A stretch of DNA of 64,000 nucleotides from Tamlana sp. 2_MG-2023 (GCF_030548465.1 NZ_JAUOSF010000010.1:1-64000), one strand, 5' to 3'; counted from the stretch's first letter, positions 43,589 through 52,605 are shown. Made by a program: numbers and translations. The notes: a model not told the origin generated them from the sequence alone.

Positions 43589-45379
43589 ATGAAAGAACAA
43601 ACCAGCCTTCAAGAAACACAAAACGAAAAATCAACTAACTACGATCAATTAGTAAACGCTCGAAAAGAGCAATTAAAAAAAGCAACCCAACTAGAAAGTG
43701 AACCAGAATTTAATTGGCTTACTGAAAATAGTCGAAAATTTTTAGAATCTGGGTACTTAACTGATGGTACTTCCCCTGAAGCACGTATTCGTGAAATAGC
43801 AAACCGTGCTGAAGAAATTTTGCAAATTGATGGTTATGCCGATAAGTTTTACAAATATATGGGTGAAGGTTTTTTCTCTTTAGCATCGCCAGTATGGTCT
43901 AACTTTGGTAAAAAACGAGGCTTACCAATTAGTTGTTTTGGTTCTAATATTGCTGATGATATGGGGAATATTTTATACACCCAATCAGAAGTTGGTATGA
44001 TGTCTAAACTAGGAGGCGGAACTTCAGGTTACTTTGGTAATTTACGCCATAGAGGTGCGCCGGTTAAAAATAATGGCGTGTCGTCTGGAGCCGTTCATAT
44101 CATGCAACTTTTTGAAAAAATGGTCGATGTGGTTAGTCAAGGTTCTGTTCGAAGAGGTCGTTTTTCTCCATATTTACCAGTTGAACATCCAGATATTAAT
44201 GAGTTTTTAGAAATTGGTACCGAAGGGAATTCCATTCAAGAACTTACTCATGGTGTTTCCGTTACCGATAAGTGGATGCAAGAAATGATTGAAGGTGATG
44301 TCGATAAACGCTCGATTTGGGCTAAAGTGATACAACGTCGTGGTGAAATAGGTTATCCGTATATTTTCTTTAAAGACCATGCCAATAACCAAGCGCCTGA
44401 CGTTTATAAAGAGAATAATCATAAAATTGTAGCTTCTAATTTATGTACTGAAATTATGCTTCCATCAAATGACCAATGGTCGTTTGTTTGTGTGCTTTCT
44501 TCAGTAAACCTATTGCATTATGATAAATGGAAAGACACCGATGCTGTTGAAACGATGGTGTATTTCTTAGATGCTGTTATTACTGAGTTTGTTGAGAAAC
44601 TTGAAGTATATAGAGATTCATCTGTTTTAGAAGATAGACAAACGTTCATGTTTATGGAGCGTGCTTATAACTTTGCAAAAAGCAACCGTGCCCTTGGATT
44701 AGGTGTTTTAGGGTGGCACTCTTTACTACAGTCTAAAAGGTTAGGTTTTGATAGTGCTGAAGCTTATGATTTAAATAGTAAAATCTTTAAGTTAATTCAA
44801 GAGAAGTCATACAAGGCATCTGAAGAATTAGCAAAACTATATGGTGAGCCAGAAGTTTTAAAAGGCTACGGAAGACGAAATGCTACTTTAAATGCTATTG
44901 CACCAACGACATCCTCAGCATTTATTTTAGGTCAGGTTTCACAAGGTATTGAGCCTATTTGGTCTAATATTTATGTGAAAGATATCGCTAAAATTAAAAC
45001 GACGATAAAAAACCCATACCTTGAAGAACTGTTAGAAGAAAAGGGCGAAAATACGCCAGAAGTATGGCGAAGCATTCGTGATTACGATGGCTCAGTGCAA
45101 CATTTAGAGTTCTTAAGCGAACAGGAGCGTGATGTGTTTAAGACCTATTCTGAAATCGATCAGTTAGCGATAGTATATCAAGCTGCAAACCGCCAAAATC
45201 ATATTGATCAAGGGCAGTCGGTAAATATTATTGTACATCCAGATATGCCTGTAAAAGATATTAATAATATCTATGTTACCGCCTGGAAACTTGGATTAAA
45301 ATCCTTGTATTACCAACATAGTATGAATGCAGCACAAAAATTCAAGCAGAAAAAAGAATGTGCGAGTTGCGAAGGATAA
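43589..45379 (+). CDS. nrdA: Ribonucleotide reductase large subunit without ATP-cone
   Basis: The 596-aa catalytic subunit reduces ribonucleoside diphosphates. Motifs are SCFGSNIADDMGNIL and the specificity-site region GGTSGYFGNLRHRG, SNLCTEIMLP (active-site Cys/Glu), ATTSSAFILGQVSQGIEP, the radical-path LYYQHS and a C-terminal CASCEG dithiol. It lacks any N-terminal ATP-cone, in keeping with the one on NrdB. It ends at a terminator; the two genes are an operon. Confidence 0.95.
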   Translation: MKEQTSLQETQNEKSTNYDQLVNARKEQLKKATQLESEPEFNWLTENSRKFLESGYLTDGTSPEARIREIANRAEEILQIDGYADKFYKYMGEGFFSLASPVWSNFGKKRGLPISCFGSNIADDMGNILYTQSEVGMMSKLGGGTSGYFGNLRHRGAPVKNNGVSSGAVHIMQLFEKMVDVVSQGSVRRGRFSPYLPVEHPDINEFLEIGTEGNSIQELTHGVSVTDKWMQEMIEGDVDKRSIWAKVIQRRGEIGYPYIFFKDHANNQAPDVYKENNHKIVASNLCTEIMLPSNDQWSFVCVLSSVNLLHYDKWKDTDAVETMVYFLDAVITEFVEKLEVYRDSSVLEDRQTFMFMERAYNFAKSNRALGLGVLGWHSLLQSKRLGFDSAEAYDLNSKIFKLIQEKSYKASEELAKLYGEPEVLKGYGRRNATLNAIAPTTSSAFILGQVSQGIEPIWSNIYVKDIAKIKTTIKNPYLEELLEEKGENTPEVWRSIRDYDGSVQHLEFLSEQERDVFKTYSEIDQLAIVYQAANRQNHIDQGQSVNIIVHPDMPVKDINNIYVTAWKLGLKSLYYQHSMNAAQKFKQKKECASCEG

Positions 45380-45399
45380 ACACTAAGTGTCCTGCATTA

Positions 45400-45438
45400 A
45401 AAAAAGACGTCTGAAATTTATTTTAGGCGTCTTTTTTT
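45400..45438 (+). terminator. Terminator after nrdA
   Basis: AGACGTCTGAAA and TTTTAGGCGTCT form an imperfect stem between A-run and T-run. Confidence 0.75.
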
Positions 45439-45467
45439 GTGGTGCAATTTATTTTTTAGATTTATAC

Positions 45468-45475
45468 TATATTTG
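45468..45475 (+). promoter_or_regulatory. -7 box for the DUF4136/OMP pair
   Basis: TATATTTG is a perfect TAnnTTTG, 78 bp before the lipoprotein gene. There is no clear -33. Confidence 0.45.
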
Positions 45476-45553
45476 TTATGAGTATTTTAATACAGTATAG
45501 GTGTATTATAGCATGTGTACTTCTTTTAATTATTAATCTTAAAACCCTTAAAA

Positions 45554-46195
45554 ATGAATCCCTTTAAAACCAAACAGTTGACTTCGTTTAAGAGGTTAAT
45601 TTTTTTATCCGCAATGTGTTTACTTGTCTTTGGATGTTATCCTGAAGGCGGTGAATATGTTGAAGATTATGATGCCCTTTACACCAATTACGATCCAGAA
45701 TTCGATTTTGGTGCAACTTACACGTATTCCATACCTGATAAGGTGTTAGATCTTGATGAAAGCTCTGAAGGAGATGCAGTGTATATTGATCAACCTTATA
45801 GTAGTGCTATTTTAGAGACTCTAATTAGTAATTTAAATGCTTTAGGTTGGACAAAGGTTGCTCCAGAAAATGCAGATGTTGTTCTTGTAACAGGGGCTTT
45901 TGATGATACTTATATCGCCTACAACCCTTGGTGGTGGGATTGGTATTACCCGTGGTATGGGCCAGGATGGGGTTGGTATTATCCAGGTTATTCACCAGGT
46001 TATGTTAGTGGATATAGTACAGGGTCTGTTATTGTACAAATGACTTATCCTGATGGTACTAGTGCTGATGATGAGGTGCCCGTGGTATGGTTAGGTGCTT
46101 TAAATGGGTTACTTCAAGGTGGGCAAAATAATATCATTAGTAGAGTGACTTCAAATCTAGATCAAGCTTTTAATCAACCACCGTTTAACAATTAA
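45554..46195 (+). CDS. DUF4136 lipoprotein with aromatic-rich tract
   Basis: The 213-aa product has a lipobox VFGC (Cys28), then the DUF4136 pattern: NYDPEFDFGATYTYSIPDKV, AILETLISNLNALGWTKV, ENADVVLVTGAF. A tract of Trp, Tyr, Pro and Gly (NPWWWDWYYPWYGPGWGWYYPGY-like, residues about 122-148) is inserted before the strand VIVQMTYPDGTS. DUF4136 proteins are envelope lipoproteins of unknown function. It is followed after 11 bp by an outer-membrane protein gene. Confidence 0.85.
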   Translation: MNPFKTKQLTSFKRLIFLSAMCLLVFGCYPEGGEYVEDYDALYTNYDPEFDFGATYTYSIPDKVLDLDESSEGDAVYIDQPYSSAILETLISNLNALGWTKVAPENADVVLVTGAFDDTYIAYNPWWWDWYYPWYGPGWGWYYPGYSPGYVSGYSTGSVIVQMTYPDGTSADDEVPVVWLGALNGLLQGGQNNIISRVTSNLDQAFNQPPFNN

Positions 46196-46206
46196 AAAGA
46201 CATACT

Positions 46207-46794
46207 ATGAAATTTAAATTTATAATGCTTGTCGGTTTAATAACATGTTCTTTATCGACATTGGCACAAGAAAAATATAGCCTTAATTATATTATTGGCG
46301 TTCCTACCGGTGAAACGGCAGATTTTACATGCCCTACTAGTTTTAGAGGTGTAGGTTTTGATTATACACACATGCTAAATAGCAATGTTGGAATTGGAGT
46401 TAGTGCTAGTTTGCAGACTTTTTATGATGAATTGGGTAAAGTAACCACCACATCAGGAACTGAGACTATTACAGCATATCGTTTTAACTATATAAATAGC
46501 CTGCCAATTTATGCAACAGGAAGTTATTTCTTTAGTAATTCGAAAAAATTAACACCCTTTGTATCTTTAGGTATTGGAGCAATGTATAACAACAAACAAC
46601 AAGACCTTGGCCTTTATACATTAGAAAATGATGCCTGGCAATTTAGTGTGCGTCCAGAGGCAGGTTTAGATTATAAAATAAACTACGGTTTAAGTTTTCG
46701 TACAGCTATAAGATATAACTATGCTGTTGAGTCTGGTGATTTAGAAGGTTTATCTCATCTAGCACTTACGCTTGGTGTTACCTGGAACAATTAA
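46207..46794 (+). CDS. Outer-membrane beta-barrel protein
   Basis: The 195-aa product has a signal peptide (MKFKFIMLVGLITCSLSTLAQ) and a small eight-stranded barrel-like sequence: YSLNYIIGVPTGETADF, FDYTHMLNSNVGIGVSASLQTF, TPFVSLGIGAMYNN, LDYKINYGLSFRTAIRYNYAV, ALTLGVTWNN with aromatic ends. It belongs to the general OmpX/OmpW-like set of Bacteroidota barrels; no substrate is suggested. It is probably cotranscribed with the DUF4136 lipoprotein. Confidence 0.82.
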   Translation: MKFKFIMLVGLITCSLSTLAQEKYSLNYIIGVPTGETADFTCPTSFRGVGFDYTHMLNSNVGIGVSASLQTFYDELGKVTTTSGTETITAYRFNYINSLPIYATGSYFFSNSKKLTPFVSLGIGAMYNNKQQDLGLYTLENDAWQFSVRPEAGLDYKINYGLSFRTAIRYNYAVESGDLEGLSHLALTLGVTWNN

Positions 46795-46833
46795 ATAGTT
46801 TTAGCTTATTCAACAAAGCTATAATTTGTGCAT

Positions 46834-46873
46834 AAAAAAAGCTCGTATAAAAATTTATACGAGCCTTTTTTTT
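46834..46873. terminator. Bidirectional terminator
   Basis: GCTCGTATAAA-AA-TTTATACGAGC between A and T runs, separating the convergent barrel and OmpA-family genes. Confidence 0.9.
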
Positions 46874-46887
46874 GTATTAAATAGCTT

Positions 46888-47718
46888 TTAGCTTTCGTCT
46901 GCCATTAAAGCGAAAAATTTGTCAATATTTGGAAGAATGATAATACGTGTTCTTCTGTTTTTTGCTCTGTTTTCAGAAGAATCATTATCAACCAAAGGTT
47001 GGTAACTACTTCTACCAGAAGCAATCAATTTTTCAGGAGCCACGTTATATTTATCTTGTAGCTTTCTAACAACCGATGTTGCTCTTAAAACACTTAAATC
47101 CCAGTTATCTGCAATGTTAACAGTGTTTATAGTTCTAGCATCTGTATGACCTTCAACCATAACGTCTAAGCTTTCTTCAGAGTTGATAACGTCAGCTAAT
47201 TTTTGCAATAAAGAATCTGCTTTAGAGCTTAATTTGTAACTAGCTGTGTTGAAAAGCATATCATCAGCAATTGAAATCATTACAACAGTACCGTCGATAT
47301 TTACTCCAAAATCCTCATCATCATTTAAGTCGGAAGCGTTTATTACTTTTTCAAGATTGTAAGAAACAGCCAAATTCATTGAATCTTTAAGAGTTTTGGC
47401 TTGACTTAATTTTGCAGGATCAACATTTTTCAATGTTTCACGCATTTTAACTTTAGCATCATTTGAAATTACTGTTCCGTTTTCTACAACGTCTAGTTTT
47501 GTATCATTTTCAGCTTGTAAAGAGGTGATTTTAGAATTATAAGAATCTACGCGTTCTTCAATTTGTGCAAATTTAGCTTCTAAATCTTCTTTTTCAACTT
47601 TCGTTTTTTGTAGTTCGCTTTTTATTTCTCCATTTTCATGCTCTAAAGCAATATACTTTTTTTTAGATACACATGATAAAGTTAGTGCAGCGAGTAGTAC
47701 AATCGAAATTTTCTTCAT
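46888..47718 (-). CDS. OmpA-family lipoprotein
   Basis: The 276-aa product has a lipobox LTLSC (Cys16), a coiled coil of about residues 22-75 (EHENGEIKSELQKTKVEKEDLEAKF), and a C-terminal OmpA/MotB peptidoglycan-binding domain with VEGHTDARTIN, NWDLSVLRATSVVRKL and NRRTRI. It anchors the outer membrane to peptidoglycan. The short linker and coiled coil resemble other Flavobacteriaceae OmpA lipoproteins. It is a single gene in its orientation. Confidence 0.9.
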   Translation of the reverse strand: MKKISIVLLAALTLSCVSKKKYIALEHENGEIKSELQKTKVEKEDLEAKFAQIEERVDSYNSKITSLQAENDTKLDVVENGTVISNDAKVKMRETLKNVDPAKLSQAKTLKDSMNLAVSYNLEKVINASDLNDDEDFGVNIDGTVVMISIADDMLFNTASYKLSSKADSLLQKLADVINSEESLDVMVEGHTDARTINTVNIADNWDLSVLRATSVVRKLQDKYNVAPEKLIASGRSSYQPLVDNDSSENRAKNRRTRIIILPNIDKFFALMADES

Positions 47719-47799
47719 AATTAAAGTTTTAGTTTAATTCCATTTACGTATAGAATCGCGCTATAGATTACGAAGTGCTAAAATTTCTTAGAAAAGCTA

Positions 47800-48081
47800 T
47801 TATTTATAAGTACACAAATAAGAAGTTTGAGAAGATACTTTTACTTGAAATTTTTTATCAGCATCAATTTCATAAGCTTCTCCTGCATTAAAAGTGGCCC
47901 ATTCTGTTGCATCTGGTAATTTAACAACCATCTGTCCTTCAATAACTCGCATAGTTTCATGCTTAGAAGTAGCAAATTCATATTCTCCAGGATTCATAAC
48001 ACCCAACGTAGAACTTCCTTTCTCAGTTGTATAAGCTAAAGATTTTACATTGTTGTCAAAGTACGCATTGTTTGAAATCAT
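47800..48081 (-). CDS. ppnP: Pyrimidine/purine nucleoside phosphorylase
   Basis: The 93-aa cupin-like protein matches PpnP (YaiE/DUF1255): NAYFDNNVKSLAYTTEKG, TLGVMNPGEYEFATSKHETMRVIEGQMVVKLP, and WATFNAGEAYEIDADKKFQVKVSSQTSYLCTY. It phosphorolyses uridine, adenosine and other nucleosides to base and pentose-1-phosphate. Length is normal. It stands alone between the OmpA and PiT genes. Confidence 0.92.
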   Translation of the reverse strand: MISNNAYFDNNVKSLAYTTEKGSSTLGVMNPGEYEFATSKHETMRVIEGQMVVKLPDATEWATFNAGEAYEIDADKKFQVKVSSQTSYLCTYK

Positions 48082-48186
48082 AAATTATTTATTTTTTTAG
48101 TTTTAAACGATCGTAAAGGTAAAGCGTTTTAATATTTTGAACGAAAATATCGACTCTTTTTTCAAAATAAGTGAGTGTGCTAAAAT

Positions 48187-48226
48187 AAAAAACACCTATA
48201 GAAAGTGCTATCTATAGGTGTTTTTT
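48187..48226. terminator. Terminator after the PiT gene
   Basis: AACACCTATAG and CTATAGGTGTT pair around a 10-nt loop and are flanked by A and T runs; it serves the minus-strand PiT gene. Confidence 0.88.
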
Positions 48227-48246
48227 AAGAGATTAAAAGGTAAAGT

Positions 48247-50580
48247 TTATTCTTCTTCGTCTTTTAATTTTAAAGTGTTTACGTGTTCTGTTTCCGTTAA
48301 TTTAGCTGGTTTTACCGAGCTGTCGTGGGCATTGTCGTATTCTTCTAACAGGTTCATTGTAGCAACTAATAGATCTTTAGTTTCTAGTAATAAACTAAAA
48401 TATAACGTTGTGTTTTTTGGACTAGATTCTTCAGTTCGCGTGCGTTCAACTTGTTTACGAATCTTTTCAGTAACTAAAGCAAATAGTGATGATTTTTTTG
48501 TTAGAATCACTGAGATTTCATCAAACGATTGTGTTTCAAAAGCTGACCTCGTATCATTAAACAATTTTTCTAAGACCACATCAACTTCTTTCAATTCTTT
48601 AATTTGATTGAATTTAAGTTTTTTATGGTTGTTATTTACATGCTTATGTATGGCTTTAGAAATATATTCTAAAGATTGGGTCATATCTTGTAGGTAACCT
48701 AAAATATTGATGTAAAAATCACTTGCTCCAACACTAGAATCATCTAAATTTTTGATAAAATAGAAGATGTTATCACGCAAGCCATCAACTTCTTCAGAGA
48801 GCTTAACGATTTGCTTATTATTCTTCTTAAGCATTATTAAATCTTGTTTCGCTAAACCGTTAATAGAGTTGGTGTAAATTTTGTTTCCACGTTTTACAAC
48901 ATTAGCAATATTGTTAGCGCTTTCATGAATAACACCTTGTATGGAGCTGCTTTCTGCTCTGGTAAGGCTATCTTCAGCTTTTACCTCTTTACTTTTCTTA
49001 TTATGAACAATAGAACTTCTTATTAGTAATGCAAAAGCTAAAACTAATAAGATAGGGAACATAACACTAATGTTCAGGTTTAACAAATAAGCGACTAAAG
49101 CAGCGGCTGTAAAGGCACTAAACGCTGTAAAAAACCAACCACCAATAACATTTATTACACCAGCAACACGGTACACGGCACTTTCTGCTCCCCAAGCTCT
49201 ATCAGCTAGAGAACTACCCATAGCCACCATAAATGTTACGTATGTTGTTGAGAGTGGTAATTTATATGATGTCGCAATCGAAATTAAAACTGCGGCAACC
49301 ATTAGGTTAACAGCTGCTCTTACTAAATCGAAAGCTGGTAATTCAATTTTTTTATTTTTTGATACCTTAATTACTGGTGCTTCAAATTGCTTGTCAATTT
49401 TTCGTTGTACCGACTCTGGTAGCATGTATGCTGTTATTTGCGACATTAACACAGCTGAGCGTACAAAAGTTCTTGATAGGAAATTTGGCTGAAAACGTTC
49501 TTTAGTTTCACTTTGGCTAGCAAGATCTAATGATGTTTTTACTACGTTTTTAGCTTTTGTTGAGAACCAAAGGGTTAAGACCATAATCATTCCAGCTATA
49601 AAAAGTAACCAGTTATTTGTTGGTACTTTTTGAGCTAATACACCCATTGAGAATTCGGTAGCTGGCACCCCAGATGCCGACCAAGCGTTAAACGCATTGT
49701 AAGCGGCTACGGGAACACCAATGAAGTTTACCAAGTCGTTTCCAGCAAAAGCTAAGGCTAATGCAAAAGTTCCTGCTATAATTACTAATTTGTAGATGTT
49801 TGATTTAGCGAATTCAATTAAGGCATAAGAAAGTAAAGACCAGAAAGCAAAGTTTCCTAATACAATAGCGAAAACTTGAGTTTCAAGGAAATGACTCATG
49901 GTATCTCCTCCAAATATATCGAAAGGTTGACTCGCGTATGAGGTTCCCTTTAAACCTTTCATGAAAATGAAATAGGTAATCGCTGTTAGGGCAAAACCAC
50001 CAAATAAAGCACCTACCCAATTGGCTTTCTTTTCAAAATTATAGGATAGTAGAAGTCTGGAAAACCATTGCACTAAGGCACCAATGGAAAATGCGACGAC
50101 CACCGAAAGGAGGATTCCGAATATAATTTGTGTGGCTTTGGATGTGTTTATATAGGTTATAACGTCAGAAAAATTTCCTCCGTCATGTCCTATCTTTATT
50201 AACGCAATAGCAACAGCTGCGCCAAGTAATTCAAATACAATCGAAACTGTAGTTGAAGTTGGCATACCTATAGAGTTGAAAAAGTCCAATAAGAGTATAT
50301 CGGTTATCATTACGGCGAGGAATATGATCATGATCTCGTCGAACATGAACTCTCCAGGATTGAAAATTCCCTTTCGGGCAACTTCCATCATTCCACTGGA
50401 AAATACAGCACCAACTGCTACTCCTAAACTGGCCACAATCATAATGGTTTTGAAAGAGATAGCCTTAGAGCCTATTGCTGAATTTAAAAAGTTTACCGCA
50501 TCATTACTAACGCCAACAACCAAATCGGCAATGGCTAAAATGGCTAATGCGATAATCATGTATAAATAGATGTTATCCAT
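48247..50580 (-). CDS. PiT phosphate transporter with PhoU-like C-terminus
   Basis: The start is set at the ATG at 50580 (MDNIYLYMIIALAIL), 11 codons inside the longer frame. About 530 residues are a polytopic PiT/PHO4 permease with the two signature repeats GVSNDAVNFLNSAIGS and FAGNDLVNFIGVPVAA, and the last 220 residues are a soluble helical PhoU/DUF47-like domain rich in Lys/Glu. PiT carriers move phosphate with H+ or Na+. Fusion to a PhoU-like part is common in Bacteroidota. It forms a pair with the OprP-type porin and lies under the Pho-like boxes. Confidence 0.9.
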   Translation of the reverse strand: MDNIYLYMIIALAILAIADLVVGVSNDAVNFLNSAIGSKAISFKTIMIVASLGVAVGAVFSSGMMEVARKGIFNPGEFMFDEIMIIFLAVMITDILLLDFFNSIGMPTSTTVSIVFELLGAAVAIALIKIGHDGGNFSDVITYINTSKATQIIFGILLSVVVAFSIGALVQWFSRLLLSYNFEKKANWVGALFGGFALTAITYFIFMKGLKGTSYASQPFDIFGGDTMSHFLETQVFAIVLGNFAFWSLLSYALIEFAKSNIYKLVIIAGTFALALAFAGNDLVNFIGVPVAAYNAFNAWSASGVPATEFSMGVLAQKVPTNNWLLFIAGMIMVLTLWFSTKAKNVVKTSLDLASQSETKERFQPNFLSRTFVRSAVLMSQITAYMLPESVQRKIDKQFEAPVIKVSKNKKIELPAFDLVRAAVNLMVAAVLISIATSYKLPLSTTYVTFMVAMGSSLADRAWGAESAVYRVAGVINVIGGWFFTAFSAFTAAALVAYLLNLNISVMFPILLVLAFALLIRSSIVHNKKSKEVKAEDSLTRAESSSIQGVIHESANNIANVVKRGNKIYTNSINGLAKQDLIMLKKNNKQIVKLSEEVDGLRDNIFYFIKNLDDSSVGASDFYINILGYLQDMTQSLEYISKAIHKHVNNNHKKLKFNQIKELKEVDVVLEKLFNDTRSAFETQSFDEISVILTKKSSLFALVTEKIRKQVERTRTEESSPKNTTLYFSLLLETKDLLVATMNLLEEYDNAHDSSVKPAKLTETEHVNTLKLKDEEE

Positions 50581-50651
50581 AGTATTTAATTGAAATAAGT
50601 TTGCAAATATCATGAGTATATATGTGTGTTGTGTTACGTAATTGTTATGTT

Positions 50652-51848
50652 TTAGAAGTGTACATCCATTTGTAATCTAGCCAATATTTCATTGGTTCCA
50701 CCGTATGTTTTGATGTAGCTAAAATCGCTCTGTATTTTCAATTTGTGACCCACAATATATTTCGAAATTCCTAAGGTATACATATCTTTGGAATTTTGCA
50801 TTGTAATACTATCCATATTTAAGTCTGTGTAGCGACCAGTAACCTCCCAATTAGATTTAAAAAGATAACCCGATTGAAGATTTAAGGCATTTCCTGTTTC
50901 AATGATATCCCCGGTAAGTGTTCCGTCAGAGTTTTTAGCAAGAGCATCATCAGCATTACGATTGGCGTATTCAAACATAAATGAATAGCCTTTGTATTTA
51001 AACATACCATCAATAAACACGGTGTTTATGTTAGTTTTAAACAAGCCACTGTTGTCATCGATTAGCATATATTTTCCTTGGTTACTGCGGGTTCTTACGG
51101 CATCATTATTGAACTCATAACTTGCTGCAACAGCTAATTTAGGAGAGGGCTCTCTTTTTAAGTCGCCACCTTTATAATCGCCTTTTCCTATAAAATTTCC
51201 GAAAGGTAAAACTTCTATGCCCCCTACATATTGAAGTCCTCCAATGTTTCCAGTAGTCACGTTTCTGCCTTCACCTAGTGATATAGAAAAAATTTCCCTG
51301 ACTACTAATTTTCCGGTAGGGTTAAAAAAGTGTTTTAATTGAAAACCAATATCTCTATCTATATTGAATTTACCATTCAGTAAAGAACGGTCTACGAGTT
51401 GAAGATTTGCAGATGATATAATACGTTCTCTATTTCCTGGGAGTTTGCCTTGCCCCGCACGAAGGACTAAGTTTTTGTAGAAATTCCAGTCCACATAGGC
51501 ATCCATAATAAACCTTGGTGAGCCATGGGTAAAATCATCGGATCCACCAGACATGTCTCTGTTGGAAAAACCAGCTTCAAATTTATATTTTAATTTAGGA
51601 GAATAAACAAAACCATCAAGCTTTAATCTTGAACGTCTAACGAGAACACTTAATTCGGTGGGTTGGTTTTCTTTCCAGCTAGCATAGCCTAAAAGTTGAA
51701 ACCTAACGGCGAAATTCATAGTGAAAGTACTGTCTTTACCTGTCACGTGGAAAATGCCTTTTCCAAATGTCCCGGTTTTTATTTCTTGTGCACTTAAAGA
51801 AGTGATTACAAGCATGGTTACCCCGAGAAGGGTAAGTTTAAAATTCAT
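50652..51848 (-). CDS. OprO/OprP-type phosphate porin
   Basis: The 398-aa protein has a signal peptide (MNFKLTLLGVTMLVITSLSAQ) and the Porin_O_P family pattern: TFTMNFAVRFQLLGYASW, VRRSRLKLDGFVYSPKLKYKFEAGF, DAYVDWNFYKNLVLRAGQGKLPGNRERI, and a C-terminal strand ARLQMDVHF ending in an aromatic residue. These are 16-stranded anion/phosphate-selective channels. It precedes the PiT gene by 71 bp and its upstream region holds phased TTAATGT heptamers. Confidence 0.9.
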   Translation of the reverse strand: MNFKLTLLGVTMLVITSLSAQEIKTGTFGKGIFHVTGKDSTFTMNFAVRFQLLGYASWKENQPTELSVLVRRSRLKLDGFVYSPKLKYKFEAGFSNRDMSGGSDDFTHGSPRFIMDAYVDWNFYKNLVLRAGQGKLPGNRERIISSANLQLVDRSLLNGKFNIDRDIGFQLKHFFNPTGKLVVREIFSISLGEGRNVTTGNIGGLQYVGGIEVLPFGNFIGKGDYKGGDLKREPSPKLAVAASYEFNNDAVRTRSNQGKYMLIDDNSGLFKTNINTVFIDGMFKYKGYSFMFEYANRNADDALAKNSDGTLTGDIIETGNALNLQSGYLFKSNWEVTGRYTDLNMDSITMQNSKDMYTLGISKYIVGHKLKIQSDFSYIKTYGGTNEILARLQMDVHF

Positions 51849-51883
51849 GTAAATTAGTTTTTGTCGGATGCAAATAACTAATT

Positions 51884-51912
51884 TTAATGTTAATTTAATG
51901 TTTCCTTAATGT
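51884..51912 (-). promoter_or_regulatory. Pho-like box, three phased heptamers (porin side)
   Basis: TTAATGT occurs at 51884, 51895 and 51906, three perfect copies at exact 11-bp steps with 4-bp spacers. This is the PhoB-box geometry (7-bp repeats, 4-bp gap). On the porin strand they lie upstream of a weak -7-like TTATTTG near 51871-51878. Confidence 0.6.
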
Positions 51913-51930
51913 TAAGGTTTAAAAACAGTA

Positions 51931-51956
51931 AAGACTGCCTTGGCCAAGGCAGTCTT
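51931..51956. repeat. 26-bp perfect palindrome
   Basis: AAGACTGCCTTGG followed at once by its reverse complement (13 bp per arm, no loop) between the two divergent phosphate promoters. It could be a regulator site, a terminator of an undetected short transcript, or a repeat remnant. Confidence 0.6.
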
Positions 51957-52090
51957 CCTAGAAATCATGATAATGTAGTCGACAAAAACTAATAAATTAT
52001 ATGAAATACTATTTTGTCTTAAGACACTGCAAATATCAATGTTCTACTTATTTTTAATGTAACTAAATCATTATGTAATTATTAATAAAC

Positions 52091-52199
52091 TTATGTTAAA
52101 CTTAATGTTTTAAATGCATGAAAATCAAATAGTTGTGATTATAATGTTAACTTAATGTTATGTAAATGTTGCTTAAGCGTTAATAAATTTGTATCTTTG
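52091..52199 (+). promoter_or_regulatory. Pho-like boxes and promoter of the MORN-like gene
   Basis: Heptamers ATAATGT (52141), TTAATGT (52152) and TAAATGT (52163) are again at exact 11-bp steps, with a TTATGT/TTAATGT pair at 52091/52102. Two -7 candidates follow, TAAATTTG (52184-52191) and TATCTTTG (52192-52199); a TTG at 52169-52171 overlaps the last heptamer at -33. Confidence 0.6.
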
Positions 52200-52226
52200 A
52201 TAGATAATGTTAAAACCCCCATAATT

Positions 52227-52544
52227 ATGAAGAAATCAATTTTATTCTTTTTTGCTTTATTAATGACTGTGGTATCTTTTGCTCAACAAAAGAGAGATTT
52301 AAAACTTAATAAGGACACTAATTTAATAGATGTTGTTTATTATCATGACAATGGTGTTGTAAGCCAAACAGGTTCTTACACAGCAGATGGTAAATTACAA
52401 GGTGTTTGGTTAAGCTTTGACACAGAAGGCAAAAAAATCGTTTCTGCAAATTATGATAATGGAAAAAAAGTCGGCAAATGGATTCACTGGATTGATGGTG
52501 AAGCTAAAGAAGTAGATTATAGTAAAAACGTTGCTTCTCTTTAA
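52227..52544 (+). CDS. Small secreted MORN/YwqK-like protein
   Basis: The preferred start is the ATG at 52227 (MKKSILFFFALLMTVVSFAQ), giving a signal peptide and a mature part of about 86 residues. It has YwqK/MORN-like strand repeats: VYYHDNGVVSQTGSYTADGKLQGVWLSF and VSANYDNGKKVGKWIHW. Such repeats are found in antitoxin-like and envelope proteins; function is unknown. It lies under an 11-bp phased Pho-like box divergent from the phosphate porin, so phosphate-starvation expression is likely. Confidence 0.8.
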   Translation: MKKSILFFFALLMTVVSFAQQKRDLKLNKDTNLIDVVYYHDNGVVSQTGSYTADGKLQGVWLSFDTEGKKIVSANYDNGKKVGKWIHWIDGEAKEVDYSKNVASL

Positions 52545-52569
52545 GTAGATTACAACTTTTGAAATACAA

Positions 52570-52605
52570 AAAAAGCATCTTATAGTTTATAAGGTGCTTT
52601 TTTTG
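52570..52605 (+). terminator. Terminator after the MORN-like gene
   Basis: AAAGCATCTTATA and TATAAGGTGCTTT pair around GTT and are followed by TTTT. Confidence 0.85.
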
